Assembly: GCA_030619985.1 (NCBI GenBank)
Contig: JAUXAI010000005.1
Span: 1 to 40,697, forward strand
Reading direction: 5' to 3'
Length of the DNA stretch: 40,697 nt
From: a bacterium
GTDB lineage: Bacteria; UBP18; UBA7526
Notes under the pieces: model-generated
What the model was told of the DNA's origin: nothing
Databases searched by the model: none
What the model saw: only the letters and a program-made list of their open reading frames with translations
Shown: one piece after another, positions 7,495 through 14,490 of the stretch
Layout: every line of letters begins with the position of its first letter
Numbering within the stretch: position 1 is the stretch's first letter
Translations under genes and position numbers: made by a program

Positions 7495-7578
7495 CCGCAA
7501 AGGCGCAAAAAATCCGCCAAAGCGCAAAAATAATTTGGCGTCTTTGTCTTAAACTTTGGCGACTTGGCGTTTGCAAAG
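7495..7578. repeat. Class A word repeat (CCGCAAAGGCGCAAAA)
   Basis: CCGCAAAGGCGCAAAAAATCC / CGCCAAAGCGCAAAAA on the left, then TTTGGCGTCTTTGTC and CTTTGGCGACTTGGCG on the right. It starts directly after the TAA of the upstream gene and ends at the AAAGGAGG ribosome site of the next one. Confidence 0.85.
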
Positions 7579-7587
7579 GAGGAGAAG

Positions 7588-8202
7588 ATGAAAAAGTTAA
7601 TTCAGTTAGTCTGTTTTGTCTGTTTTGTCAGTTTGGTCTGTTCTTCAATCCAGGCAGAGGAGAAATTGACCACTATGTCCTATGATCAGACGATAACCTC
7701 TTCTCGAGGAGAAGTTATGACCTCTAAGGTCTGGATAAAAGGGAATAATATGAGAATAGAACAGATCGCAAAAGGGGAGAAGATGATCACCCTGATGAAA
7801 GAAGGGGCTATGTACCTATACTATCCCTCCCAGAAGATGGCTATGAAGATGGATATAAGCGCTGGGGCTGGCCAGGGAGGACAGGAGAATCCCAAGGATA
7901 TGATCGAATACCTTAAAAGCGTAAAAGCCAAGCCCCTGGGCCAGGAGAGGATTGATGGGAAACTATGCGATGTCTACCGGATTACCTATCCTCAGACAGG
8001 GGCAAGGGGCAAGGTATGGGTTTGGAGGGGAAAGAAATTCCCCTTAAAATCAGTGATGACTGTTGGTAGCGAGACCATAACTACAAGATACAGAAATATC
8101 CAGATGGGTATTAATATCCCGGACAATTACTTTGAACTTCCTCCGGGGACTCAGATAATGGATATGTCCCAGATGATGCCCGGCGTAATTCCCCAGGAAT
8201 GA
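7588..8202 (+). CDS. Exported LolA-like / DUF4412-type protein
   Basis: A 204-residue protein; ATG 7588 follows AAAGGAGGAGAAG and opens a clear Sec signal peptide (KKLIQLVCFVCFVSLVCSSIQA, cut after QA). The mature part, YDQTITSSRGEVMTSKVWIKGNNMRIEQ...YYPSQKMAMKMD...YRITYPQTGARGKVWVWRGKKFPLKSVM, is the pattern of DUF4412/LolA-like beta-sheet proteins that handle lipid or lipoprotein ligands in the periplasm. The Met-rich C-terminus is loosely conserved. Its stop TGA shares the ATGA at which the class C element begins, so the M23 gene was probably once directly coupled to it. Confidence 0.75.
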   Translation: MKKLIQLVCFVCFVSLVCSSIQAEEKLTTMSYDQTITSSRGEVMTSKVWIKGNNMRIEQIAKGEKMITLMKEGAMYLYYPSQKMAMKMDISAGAGQGGQENPKDMIEYLKSVKAKPLGQERIDGKLCDVYRITYPQTGARGKVWVWRGKKFPLKSVMTVGSETITTRYRNIQMGINIPDNYFELPPGTQIMDMSQMMPGVIPQE

Positions 8203-8256
8203 ACCCCGCACCTTTAGGCAAGGATAAGCAATGAATATTAAAAGGTGCGGGATGAA
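8199..8256 (+). mobile_element. Class C element 1 with flanking ATGAA direct repeat
   Basis: A 48-base element (8204-8251) with arms CCCCGCACCTTT and AAAGGTGCGGG, between direct repeats ATGAA (8199-8203 and 8252-8256). The left ATG overlaps the upstream stop codon; the right ATG is the M23 start. Removing one repeat plus the element restores an ordinary ATGA gene junction. The interior ATGAATATT next to the right arm is shared with element 4. Confidence 0.75.
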
Positions 8257-9112
8257 AAAGTTCTCAATCTTTATTATCCTCTTATTCATCCTCTTTTTCT
8301 CTGCCCAGGCTCAGGAACTCAATGTAGAAATAAAGCCAGAGAGTGTGGGACAGGGAAAGACCCTGGTAATCTACCTTGAATCCCCGGGGACCTTAAAGAA
8401 TTTGGAAGCAGAGTTTTTAGAAAAAGAAATAAGATTCTATGAAGTAGGCAAATATAGATATCGGGCCATCCTTGGAATACCCCTTACTACTGAGTCTGAA
8501 AGACATAACATTCTCTTTAGAATTAAAACAGAAGATGGTTTGAAAATTGAGTGGAAGGAAACGGTCCAAGTAAAGAAGAGAGTTTTTAAGAAAGAGTTTC
8601 TCTCTATCCCTCCTGAAAAAAGTAAGCATCTTACCTCGAAATACTTAGGAAAAGAAGGAAGGAAGATAAGAAAGGTCTATAAGAGGGAAGAACGGAAACA
8701 GCTCTGGGAAGAGAGATTTATTCTTCCTGCAGAAGGATGGATCTCTTCACCCTTTGGAGCCTACCGGGTTTACAATAAAGGAAAGGCCTCTTGGAGGCAT
8801 AAGGGAGTAGATATCGCCAATCTAGAGGGAACAGAAATTCTTGCTCCTAACTCCGGGATAGTTGTCTTCTCAGAGGATATGAAGGTTCATGGAGGAACAA
8901 TAATCGTATCCCATGGTCAGGGGATTTTTTCCATTCTCTCCCATCTCAAAGAGCGGCTTGTCAGGAAGGGAGAGGGAGTGAAGAGAGGTCAGTTAATCGG
9001 GTTGATGGGCCAGACGGGCTTGGCTACTGGTTCTCACCTTCACTGGGGACTATGTGCCTCCGGGGTAGTAGTTGATCCTCTGGAGTGGACGAAAAAGAAA
9101 ATAGGAGATTAA
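8252..9112 (+). CDS. M23 family (LytM/peptidase) exported metallopeptidase
   Basis: A 286-residue protein from ATG 8252, which opens a signal peptide (KKFSIFIILLFILFFSAQAQ). The track start 8231 lies inside element 1. An N-terminal beta domain (about residues 20-150) is followed by a complete LytM/M23 domain. This carries the HKGVDIA zinc ligand pair, the glycine turns and the closing HLHWGL motif, ending in VVDPLEW. Such enzymes cleave peptidoglycan cross-bridges or activate amidases in the envelope. Translation depends on the AAAGGTGCGGG Shine-Dalgarno-like arm of the inserted element. Confidence 0.92.
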   Translation: MKKFSIFIILLFILFFSAQAQELNVEIKPESVGQGKTLVIYLESPGTLKNLEAEFLEKEIRFYEVGKYRYRAILGIPLTTESERHNILFRIKTEDGLKIEWKETVQVKKRVFKKEFLSIPPEKSKHLTSKYLGKEGRKIRKVYKREERKQLWEERFILPAEGWISSPFGAYRVYNKGKASWRHKGVDIANLEGTEILAPNSGIVVFSEDMKVHGGTIIVSHGQGIFSILSHLKERLVRKGEGVKRGQLIGLMGQTGLATGSHLHWGLCASGVVVDPLEWTKKKIGD

Positions 9113-9114
9113 GA

Positions 9115-9588
9115 ATGGCAAAAGTCCTGATTATCTATTATTCGAAGACAGGGAATACGGAAGAGATGGCAAAGGCAGTGGAAGAGGGAGTTAAAGAGGA
9201 AAGAGTCGAGGTAGAAGTAAAGAAGGCGGATGATGCTAAAGTAGATGAACTCTTGGAAGCGGATGGGATAATTATCGGTTCCCCCACTTACTACGGAGGC
9301 ATGGCCGCTCCCATTAAGGAGCTTCTCGACGAGAGCGTAAAATTCCATGGGCAACTCAAAGGCAAGGTGGGAGGGGCTTTTTCCTCCAGTGCCAATATCG
9401 GTGGAGGGAATGAGACCACCATCATGGATATCCTGAAGGCCTTTCTCATCCATGGCATGATTATTCAGGGCACCCCGGAGGGAGACCACTATGGCCCAGT
9501 AGCCATTGGGGTGCCAGACAAAAGGAGCAAGAGCCAGTGTAAAGATCTGGGCCGCAGAGTAGCTAAACTGGTGAAAAGACTGAAATGA
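9115..9588 (+). CDS. Flavodoxin / WrbA-like NAD(P)H-quinone oxidoreductase family protein
   Basis: A 157-residue flavodoxin-fold protein. ATG 9115 comes two bases after the M23 stop with AGGAGATTAAGA as ribosome site. The FMN phosphate loop YYSKTGNTEEMAKA is at residues 8-21. The GSPTYYGGMAAPIKELLD and FSSSANIGGGNETT loops that hold the isoalloxazine ring are also present, as in WrbA-like proteins. It probably works as a one- or two-electron carrier in the cytoplasm. Its stop overlaps the next start (ATGA). Confidence 0.9.
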   Translation: MAKVLIIYYSKTGNTEEMAKAVEEGVKEERVEVEVKKADDAKVDELLEADGIIIGSPTYYGGMAAPIKELLDESVKFHGQLKGKVGGAFSSSANIGGGNETTIMDILKAFLIHGMIIQGTPEGDHYGPVAIGVPDKRSKSQCKDLGRRVAKLVKRLK

Positions 9589-9827
9589 GGATCTTTTACA
9601 AAAAGGACGAAAGAGTAATCCATATTGTGAAGGAGAATTATGGGGTAACCTATCTCATTATCAAAGGGGAGGTTGATATCGATAAATCCTTTCCCTTTGA
9701 GGCCAATGAGAAAGGGAAATGCATCGGATTCGATGTTCCAGAAGACCTAGACCTAAAAGAGTTCGATGAGGAAGTGAGAAGGCTTGCTCAAGAGAGAGGC
9801 TTTACAGTTATCGGTGAAAGAAAGTGA
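9585..9827 (+). CDS. Uncharacterised 80-residue protein coupled to endonuclease Q
   Basis: A small soluble protein with no family I recognise. It has alternating beta strands (VIHIVKENYGVTYLIIKGEVDID) and a charged helix (DLDLKEFDEEVRRLAQERGF). It overlaps both neighbours by 4 bases (ATGA with the flavodoxin, GTGA with endonuclease Q). It is therefore in one transcript with them and is likely made in similar amounts to EndoQ. No Cys cluster, signal peptide or membrane segment is present. Confidence 0.75.
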   Translation: MRIFYKKDERVIHIVKENYGVTYLIIKGEVDIDKSFPFEANEKGKCIGFDVPEDLDLKEFDEEVRRLAQERGFTVIGERK

Positions 9828-11044
9828 TTATCGCTGATCTCCATATTCATTCCAAGTATTCCCGAGCCACTTCTAAGAATATGAATATCGAAGGAATAAC
9901 CAAGTGGGCTAAGATGAAGGGGATCAATCTATTGGGAACCGGGGATTTTACCCACTATCAGTGGTTAAGCGAACTAAAGGCTCATTTGAAGGAGGTCTCT
10001 TACGGTCTCTATGAATGTAATGGGACTCACTTCTTCCTCACTGGTGAGGTATCGAGCATCTACTCCCAGGGAGGAAAGGTGAGAAAGATCCATACCCTCA
10101 TCTTTGCTCCTAGTTTCTTGGTTGCAGAAAAGATAAATAAGGAACTCTCTAAGATCGGGAATTTAGATGCTGATGGAAGACCTATCTTGGGACTTCCATC
10201 AAAGGATTTAGTAGGAATTGTTCTTGGGATATCAAAGGATTGTTTCATCGTTCCTGCCCATATCTGGACTCCCTGGTTTAGCCTGTTCGGTGCTAACTCG
10301 GGATTTGATGATATTGAAGAATGCTTTGGAGAATATACCAAGAATATCCATGCCTTGGAGACCGGTCTATCGAGTGATCCCCTGATGAACTGGACGCTAT
10401 CAAAACTGGATAGGTTTGCTCTTATCTCTAATTCTGATGCCCACTCCCCAGAGAATCTGGGAAGGGAGGCCAATATCTTTGACTGTAAATTAGATTACAA
10501 AGAGATAATCGAGGCTATCAAGAAGAAGGATAAGGATAAGTTCAAGGGAACAATAGAATTCTTTCCTGAAGAAGGGAAGTACCACTTCGATGGTCACAGG
10601 AACTGCGGGATAGTCCTTTCCCCTAAAGAAGCCAAGGCCCATAATAATATCTGTCCCAAATGCAAGAGACCTCTTACCATTGGAGTATTGCATCGGGTAG
10701 ATGCTCTATCGGATAGAAAACTGGGATTTAAACCAGAAGGGGCCATTCCCTTCAGGCACTTAGTTCCTTTGAGGGAGATTATCGCTGTTTCTCTATATAA
10801 GACCCGTACTTCAATAGAGGTCAAAAAGTTATACGATTACCTGGTTAATCACTTTGGAAGCGAATTTCGGGTGCTTTTAGATATTTCTATTGAAGATTTA
10901 GGCAAGGTTCATTCCAAAGTGGCAGAAGGGGTTTCCCGGACAAGGGAGGGAAAGGTAAAGGTTGAGCCAGGATATGATGGGGTCTATGGGAAGGTAGAAA
11001 TATTTGAAAAGAACGAAGAGGCTAAGCAGATGACCCTCTTTTGA
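9824..11044 (+). CDS. Endonuclease Q family (PHP-domain) DNA repair nuclease
   Basis: A 406-residue protein from GTG 9824. The PHP metal motif DLHIHSKYSRA is at residues 5-15, with GTGDFTHYQW, the HTLIFAPS strand, PAHIWTPWFSLFGANSGFD and SNSDAHSPENLGREAN following in PHP order. A zinc-finger-like block (NCGIV...HNNICPKCKRPL) is near residue 280. Endonuclease Q nicks DNA 5' of deaminated bases (uracil, hypoxanthine, xanthine) and AP sites. The extreme C-terminus, KQMTLF, matches the sliding-clamp-binding consensus QLxLF. A family-4 uracil-DNA glycosylase is also in the window. The length fits the family. Confidence 0.88.
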   Translation: MIIADLHIHSKYSRATSKNMNIEGITKWAKMKGINLLGTGDFTHYQWLSELKAHLKEVSYGLYECNGTHFFLTGEVSSIYSQGGKVRKIHTLIFAPSFLVAEKINKELSKIGNLDADGRPILGLPSKDLVGIVLGISKDCFIVPAHIWTPWFSLFGANSGFDDIEECFGEYTKNIHALETGLSSDPLMNWTLSKLDRFALISNSDAHSPENLGREANIFDCKLDYKEIIEAIKKKDKDKFKGTIEFFPEEGKYHFDGHRNCGIVLSPKEAKAHNNICPKCKRPLTIGVLHRVDALSDRKLGFKPEGAIPFRHLVPLREIIAVSLYKTRTSIEVKKLYDYLVNHFGSEFRVLLDISIEDLGKVHSKVAEGVSRTREGKVKVEPGYDGVYGKVEIFEKNEEAKQMTLF

Positions 11045-11059
11045 AGGAGGAGGGGTAAG

Positions 11060-11251
11060 ATGGAGTGTAAGCAAGAGGAGAACAGAGCGAAATGTAACTG
11101 TACCTATGAGCCCTGTGATAAGAAGGGGATCTGTTGTGAGTGCATCGCCTATCACTGGAGGAATAGAGAGCTTCCTGCTTGTTTCGTCCCCGATGATGTG
11201 GAAAAGACCTACGATCGTTCTATGGCGCGCTTCATCACCTGCTACAAATAG
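11060..11251 (+). CDS. Small Cys-rich DUF6485-like protein
   Basis: A 63-residue protein behind AAGGAGGAGGGGTAAG. It has eight cysteines, seven of them clustered: [33 protein letters not shown]...PACF. The spacing CxCxxxxCxxxGxCCxCxxYH plus the ending ARFI matches what I recall of the DUF6485 family. This suggests a metal- or Fe-S-binding mini-protein; the role is unknown. It follows EndoQ by 15 bases and is probably the last gene of that operon. The ORF 11106 is a shadow. Confidence 0.8.
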   Translation: MECKQEENRAKCNCTYEPCDKKGICCECIAYHWRNRELPACFVPDDVEKTYDRSMARFITCYK

Positions 11252-11256
11252 AAAGC

Positions 11257-11352
11257 CAGGTGATCAGGTTATCGGGAATTTCCTGATACTCTGCATTCTG
11301 AGCATCGCGAAGAATCTAGCCAGCTTGTCTGGCGTCTATCCTGATAACCTGA
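11257..11352. repeat. Inverted repeat CAGGTTATC...GATAACCTG with internal hairpin
   Basis: GATCAGGTTATCGGGAATTTCC on the left and TATCCTGATAACCTG on the right enclose a degenerate module (GCATTCTGAGCATCGCGAAG). It lies between the DUF6485-like gene and tRNA-Ala and might act as a processing or termination structure. There is no T-run. Confidence 0.6.
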
Positions 11353-11356
11353 AGCT

Positions 11357-11431
11357 GGGGGCGTAGTTCAGTGGGAGAACGCTGCGTTCGCAACGCAGAG
11401 GTCGCGGGTTCAAATCCCGCCGCCTCCACCA
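11357..11431 (+). tRNA. tRNA-Ala (anticodon CGC)
   Basis: A 75-base cloverleaf with encoded CCA. Acceptor GGGGGCG/CGCCTCC includes the G3:U70 wobble that identifies alanine tRNAs. The anticodon stem CTGCG/CGCAG holds loop TTCGCAA, anticodon CGC (reads GCG). T arm GCGGGTTCAAATCCCGC. Confidence 0.96.
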
Positions 11432-11548
11432 TAGCGCAGATGACCGCAGATCAAAACGCAGATGACCGCAGATAATCAGCGGATAAGCCTCAAGGCAAAC
11501 GAAGTGCGTTGAGTATCCGCGCACTATATCAGCGGTAATCAGCGTCTA
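11432..11548. repeat. Class A word repeat (CGCAGATGACCGCAGAT) with conserved inner hairpin
   Basis: Two copies of CGCAGATGACCGCAGAT on the left and AGCGGTAATCAGCG on the right. They enclose a module GCGGATAAGCCTCAAGGCAA / ACGAAGTGCGTTGAGTATC. This module recurs almost base for base at 12897-12938. The element ends at the AAAAGGAGGAGAG ribosome site of the nitroreductase. Confidence 0.85.
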
Positions 11549-11562
11549 AAAGGAGGAGAGAG

Positions 11563-12063
11563 ATGGATGCTTTAAAAGCCATTAAGGAAAGAAGGAGTAT
11601 TAGAAATTTCAATGAGCAGGGAATTCCCAAAGGGGTGATTGAGGATATCATCGATTGTGCCCGCCTTGCGCCCTCTGCAAATAATGTCCAGCCCTGGGAA
11701 TTTGTAGTAGTGACAAATAAGGACATAAGGAAGAAGATTGCTGATATTGCAGACTATGGAAAATTCATCGCTACCTCACCGGTCTGTATTATAGTCTTCT
11801 GCAAAGAAACTCACTATTATTTGGAAGATGGCTCTGCCGCAACGGAGAATATCTTGATTGCTGCCCAGGCCTATGGTCTGGGAACCTGCTGGGTGGCAGG
11901 AGATAAGAAACCCTATGCCCCCCAGATAAATGAGTTAGTCAATATCCCCTTAGAGTTTAAATTGGTTAGCCTCATTGCCTTAGGTTATCCAAAGGAAGAA
12001 GCAAGACCTCATGATAAAAGAGTCCTAAAAGAAGTCATCCATTGGGAAAAATACCAAAAATGA
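11563..12063 (+). CDS. Nitroreductase family protein
   Basis: A 166-residue FMN-dependent nitroreductase-fold protein. The N-terminal motif IKERRSIRNF binds the FMN phosphate. APSANNVQPWEFVVV, the AATENILIAAQAYGLGTCWVAG helix and the C-terminal ALGYPKEEARPHDKR segment are all standard. It is the short single-domain form. It probably reduces nitro compounds, quinones or flavins with NAD(P)H. The ribosome site AAAAGGAGGAGAG directly abuts the preceding repeat. Confidence 0.92.
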   Translation: MDALKAIKERRSIRNFNEQGIPKGVIEDIIDCARLAPSANNVQPWEFVVVTNKDIRKKIADIADYGKFIATSPVCIIVFCKETHYYLEDGSAATENILIAAQAYGLGTCWVAGDKKPYAPQINELVNIPLEFKLVSLIALGYPKEEARPHDKRVLKEVIHWEKYQK

Positions 12064-12085
12064 GCGACAAAGGAGGTGATGAGAA

Positions 12086-12289
12086 ATGAAGAGATTGGCC
12101 ATTTTGTTAGGAGGGGTAGCAGGTGTAAGCCTCATCCTGGGTTTGATCTACAAGGCCGCTGCCTTAGCGGGTAAGATCCTTGGCCCAGCCGGCCTCGGAC
12201 CACTCAGCTTCCAGAGGCTCGCTAATACTTGCCTGCTATTTGCCATTGGTTTAGGAGTGCTTCAGTTACTTAAAGCAAAGGAAAAGTAA
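12086..12289 (+). CDS. Small two-helix membrane protein, unknown
   Basis: A 67-residue protein behind AAAGGAGGTGATGAGAA. Two hydrophobic segments (about 4-30 and 46-62) are separated by a GPAGLGPLSFQR loop. It looks like the short membrane proteins often placed next to redox genes, but I recognise no family. It follows the nitroreductase by 22 bases and probably shares its transcript. Confidence 0.7.
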   Translation: MKRLAILLGGVAGVSLILGLIYKAAALAGKILGPAGLGPLSFQRLANTCLLFAIGLGVLQLLKAKEK

Positions 12290-12291
12290 TA

Positions 12292-12420
12292 GTAGACAAG
12301 TGAAAGAAATTATGTAGCTATCGAGCTATCCAGCTATCAAGTTCTCGATAGCTTGGTTGCCCCGCCTGTGGCGGGATCCCGCTTAAGCGGGGTTTGATCG
12401 CTTGATTCTTTGATTTCGAA
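12292..12420. repeat. Class A word repeat plus class B double hairpin
   Basis: Words TAGCTATCGAGCTATCCAGC and AAGTTCTCGATAGCTTGG form an inverted pair. Next is CCCGCCTGTGGCGGG and then CCCGCTTAAGCGGGG, two consecutive GC hairpins, followed by GATCGCTTGATTC words. The two-hairpin layout matches 1576-1606. Confidence 0.8.
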
Positions 12421-12432
12421 GAAGAGGTGTCA

Positions 12433-12792
12433 ATGAAGGATATCTCTGACCTCTTCAGCCAGACCCATTCCAACCTCATCCGGGATATCCTGGATAAGGG
12501 AGGAGTAGTCCTGGGAATGAAGGTGGAGAACTTTGCTGGAGTCCTATTGGAGAATGAGGCACTTGCCTTAGAGATAGAGAAAAGATTAGAAGAGGCAACC
12601 GGGATCGAAGGCTACATCTCTACAGATGAACTTCCAAGGTATGGAATCCTGGCTGAAGAGAAAGAGGCCATTGAAAAGGCTTTCGGGGTAAAAGAGCGGG
12701 ATGTTGTCATCCTCATTGCGGAAGAGAAGAAGAAGGCCCAGAAGGCCTTGAAGATTGTCGAAGAAGAAATCACCAAACACAAACGCAGATGA
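12433..12792 (+). CDS. Stand-alone GAD domain protein (GatE/AspRS insertion-domain relative)
   Basis: A 119-residue protein; ATG 12433 is preceded by GAAGAGGTGTCA (the track's GTG 12427 is the alternative). The pattern LIRDILDKGGVVLGMKVENFAGVL...GIEGYISTDELPRYGILAEEKEAIEKAFGVKERDVVILIAEEKKKAQKAL follows the GAD domain of archaeal GatE (FAG..., then DELPxYGI, then a hydrophobic D-x-hhh strand). That domain also occurs as an insert in bacterial AspRS. Here it stands alone, with no amidotransferase or synthetase domain. Binding of tRNA or a tRNA enzyme is inference. The last residues (KHKRR) and the stop are provided by the following repeat. Confidence 0.72.
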   Translation: MKDISDLFSQTHSNLIRDILDKGGVVLGMKVENFAGVLLENEALALEIEKRLEEATGIEGYISTDELPRYGILAEEKEAIEKAFGVKERDVVILIAEEKKKAQKALKIVEEEITKHKRR

Positions 12793-12946
12793 CCGCAGAT
12801 CAAAACGCAGATGACCGCAGATCAAAACGCAGATGCCGGATGCGCGTCGCTGGCATCCAAGAGAGCATGAATATCAAGCAATGACCGCAGATAAAATCAG
12901 CGGATAGGCCTCAAGGCAAACGAAGTGCGTTGAGTATCAGCGGCTG
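12782..12946. repeat. Class A word repeat with two conserved inner modules
   Basis: Two to three copies of CGCAGATGACCGCAGATC are followed by GGATGCGCGTCGCTGGCATCC plus AGAGAGCATGAATATCAAGC. Homologous sequence is at 39098-39147. The GGATAGGCCTCAAGGCAAAC module shared with 11470-11512 comes last. The repeat begins inside the GAD gene and ends next to AGGAGGTGATAAGT. Confidence 0.85.
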
Positions 12947-12964
12947 AGAGAGGAGGTGATAAGT

Positions 12965-13231
12965 ATGCCCAAGGAACCAGAAGAGAAACTTCCGGTTAGC
13001 GAGACCTTAAAAGTACTGGGTTATCACACCTTAGAAAAGAACCCCAAGTGGTGGAGTGCCGTGGCCTTAATCGACTCCTGGGGGAGGAAGCAGATCTGTT
13101 TCTACCTCTGGCAGAAAAAGGGAGAGAAGTGGGCCAGGCAGCAGAAGTTCACCATTCAAGATGCCCAGACCTGGGAGAATGTCTCTTCTTATGTTGAGGA
13201 ATTCCTACCACAATTAGAAGCGGAGAAGTGA
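12965..13231 (+). CDS. Uncharacterised 88-residue protein
   Basis: ATG 12965 lies 8 bases after AGGAGG; the track's GTG 12956 is too close to it. The protein is small, soluble and Trp-rich (PKWWSAVALIDSWGRKQICFYLWQKKGEKWARQQKF...). A predicted beta-rich core is followed by a C-terminal helix (WENVSSYVEEFLPQLEAE). I recognise no family. It overlaps the GDPD start by 4 bases (GTGA), so the two are coupled. Confidence 0.7.
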   Translation: MPKEPEEKLPVSETLKVLGYHTLEKNPKWWSAVALIDSWGRKQICFYLWQKKGEKWARQQKFTIQDAQTWENVSSYVEEFLPQLEAEK

Positions 13232-13944
13232 AATCTACAATCTGGAAAGTCGCCCATCGGGGAGCGAGTGGAGAAGCGCCGGAGAATACCATAGCCTCTT
13301 TTGAGAAAGCCATTGCCCAGGGGGCAGAGATCATTGAGACCGATGCCCGGCTCTCTGAAGATAAGGAGATAATCCTAATTCACGATGAGACAGTAGAGCG
13401 CACCACGGATGGCAGAGGTAAGGTCTCTGAATTAACCCTGAAAGAACTTAAAAGTCTGGATGCCGGATCTTGGTTCGGGAAAAAGTTCTCTGGCGAGAGG
13501 ATTCCAACGCTTGAAGAAACAACCGAGGTCGTCAAAGGGAAAGTCAAATTAGACATCGAATTAAAGGGGAAAGATCCTCTTCTGCCCAAGAAAGTAATAA
13601 ACCTTTTAAAGAAAGAGAATTTTATCAGAGAGTCGATTATTTCCTCCTTCAATTACTTCTTTCTGAAAGAGGTTAAGAGGCTTGAGCCCCAGATTATTAC
13701 CGGGCTTTTATTCGCTACTCCTGCGCAAGAAAGGAAGGGATTTCCATACTGGAAGTGGTTGGACTTAATCCTGCCCAGATACAATCTAATTACTGAAGAT
13801 TTGGTTGAGAAAGCCCACAGCAAAGGCCTGAAGATTATTGCCTGGACGGTAGATAACCCAGAAGAGATAAGAAGACTCATTGATCTGGAAGTGGATGGGA
13901 TAGCCTCCAACTACCCAGCATTACTTACGAGAATTCTAAAGTAA
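13228..13944 (+). CDS. Glycerophosphodiester phosphodiesterase (GDPD)
   Basis: A 238-residue protein from GTG 13228. The GDPD signature HRGASGEAPENTIASFEKAIAQGAEIIETDARLSEDKEIILIHDETVERTTDGRG contains the catalytic His pair and the Glu/Asp metal ligands. DIELKG, the AWTVDNPEEIRRLIDLEVDGIASNYP ending and the length are normal for cytoplasmic UgpQ-like enzymes. It hydrolyses glycerophosphodiesters to glycerol 3-phosphate and an alcohol. No signal peptide is present. Confidence 0.94.
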   Translation: MKSTIWKVAHRGASGEAPENTIASFEKAIAQGAEIIETDARLSEDKEIILIHDETVERTTDGRGKVSELTLKELKSLDAGSWFGKKFSGERIPTLEETTEVVKGKVKLDIELKGKDPLLPKKVINLLKKENFIRESIISSFNYFFLKEVKRLEPQIITGLLFATPAQERKGFPYWKWLDLILPRYNLITEDLVEKAHSKGLKIIAWTVDNPEEIRRLIDLEVDGIASNYPALLTRILK

Positions 13945-13947
13945 AAA

Positions 13948-14000
13948 GTGAAGAAAACTGTTCACTGGTTACTGTTCACTACGACGAGCGAAGCGAGGAG
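13948..14000. repeat. Class A word repeat (TGTTCACT)
   Basis: GTGAAGAAAACTGTTCACTGG and GTTACTGTTCACT words are followed by GAGCGAAGCGAGG, ending at the GAGGAGGCAAA ribosome site of the next small gene. Confidence 0.6.
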
Positions 14001-14005
14001 GCAAA

Positions 14006-14137
14006 ATGGGAAGAGAGAAGATAAGAAAGGAAGGAGATGAGCTGGAAGAGGATCTGTTACTGCTGGAAAAGGAATTAAAGAGGGGCTATAAAAAAAGCAG
14101 AAAGAAGAGAAAGAAAAAGTGGCCTAAGGGGTGGTAG
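14006..14137 (+). CDS. Small highly charged 43-residue protein (not in ORF track)
   Basis: ATG 14006 follows GCGAGGAGGCAAA. It encodes MGREKIRKEGDELEEDLLLLEKELKRG and then YKKSRKKRKKKWPKGW. An acidic/leucine helix is followed by a very basic tail. The stop is one base before the next gene's ATG, so the two are coupled. It is below the ORF-track cutoff. Good Shine-Dalgarno and tight packing support translation; the function is unknown. Confidence 0.55.
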   Translation: MGREKIRKEGDELEEDLLLLEKELKRGYKKSRKKRKKKWPKGW

Positions 14138-14138
14138 G

Positions 14139-14372
14139 ATGTTTTACTTCATTACCAATCACTTAAACTCCATCTATATTGTAATTACAGTGCTCGTCTT
14201 CCTTCAGGGTCTGAGCGCCCTCATCTTTCCTGGCAGGGTTAAGAAAGCATTTGAAAGGCGGCTCACCTTGGTTAACCTTCGCATCTATGGGGGATTAATC
14301 GTTGCCTTCGGAGTCTTGCTTCTTTGGTTCTATCTTTCTACTCTGAGACCACTTTTTATAGCAGTAAGATAA
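14139..14372 (+). CDS. DUF2065-like small membrane protein
   Basis: A 77-residue protein with two hydrophobic segments (about 10-30 and 50-70) around FPGRVKKAFERRLTLVNLRIYGG. The order 'hydrophobic helix with EG/QGL, FP..., basic helix, R-x-x-G, second helix' resembles DUF2065 (YjeT-like) inner-membrane proteins. The role is unknown. ATG 14139 comes one base after the small charged gene's stop, behind TAAGGGGTGG. Confidence 0.65.
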   Translation: MFYFITNHLNSIYIVITVLVFLQGLSALIFPGRVKKAFERRLTLVNLRIYGGLIVAFGVLLLWFYLSTLRPLFIAVR

Positions 14373-14375
14373 CAC

Positions 14376-14478
14376 TGAGACGCAGAAGAGGATAGTTAGA
14401 CTGGTAAATTGGTTGGAATAGTTGAATAAAAATCCACCTAATATACTAATCCAACTCGTTTTGCGTTGTGGCGGTTGC
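14376..14478. repeat. Class A word repeat, degenerate
   Basis: GAGACGCAGAAG and AATTGGTTGGAATAGTTGAA words on the left, CCACCTAATATACTAATCCAAC and GTTTTGCGTTGTGGCGG on the right. The end TGGCGGTTGCAAGGAGGG merges with the ribosome site of the macro-domain gene. Confidence 0.6.
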
Positions 14479-14490
14479 AAGGAGGGTGAA

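Noticed and set aside
11432-12946. CRISPR-like array of CGCAGATGACCGCAGAT
   Set aside because: Units are adjacent without unique spacers, appear in both orientations and form hairpins; no cas genes in the window.
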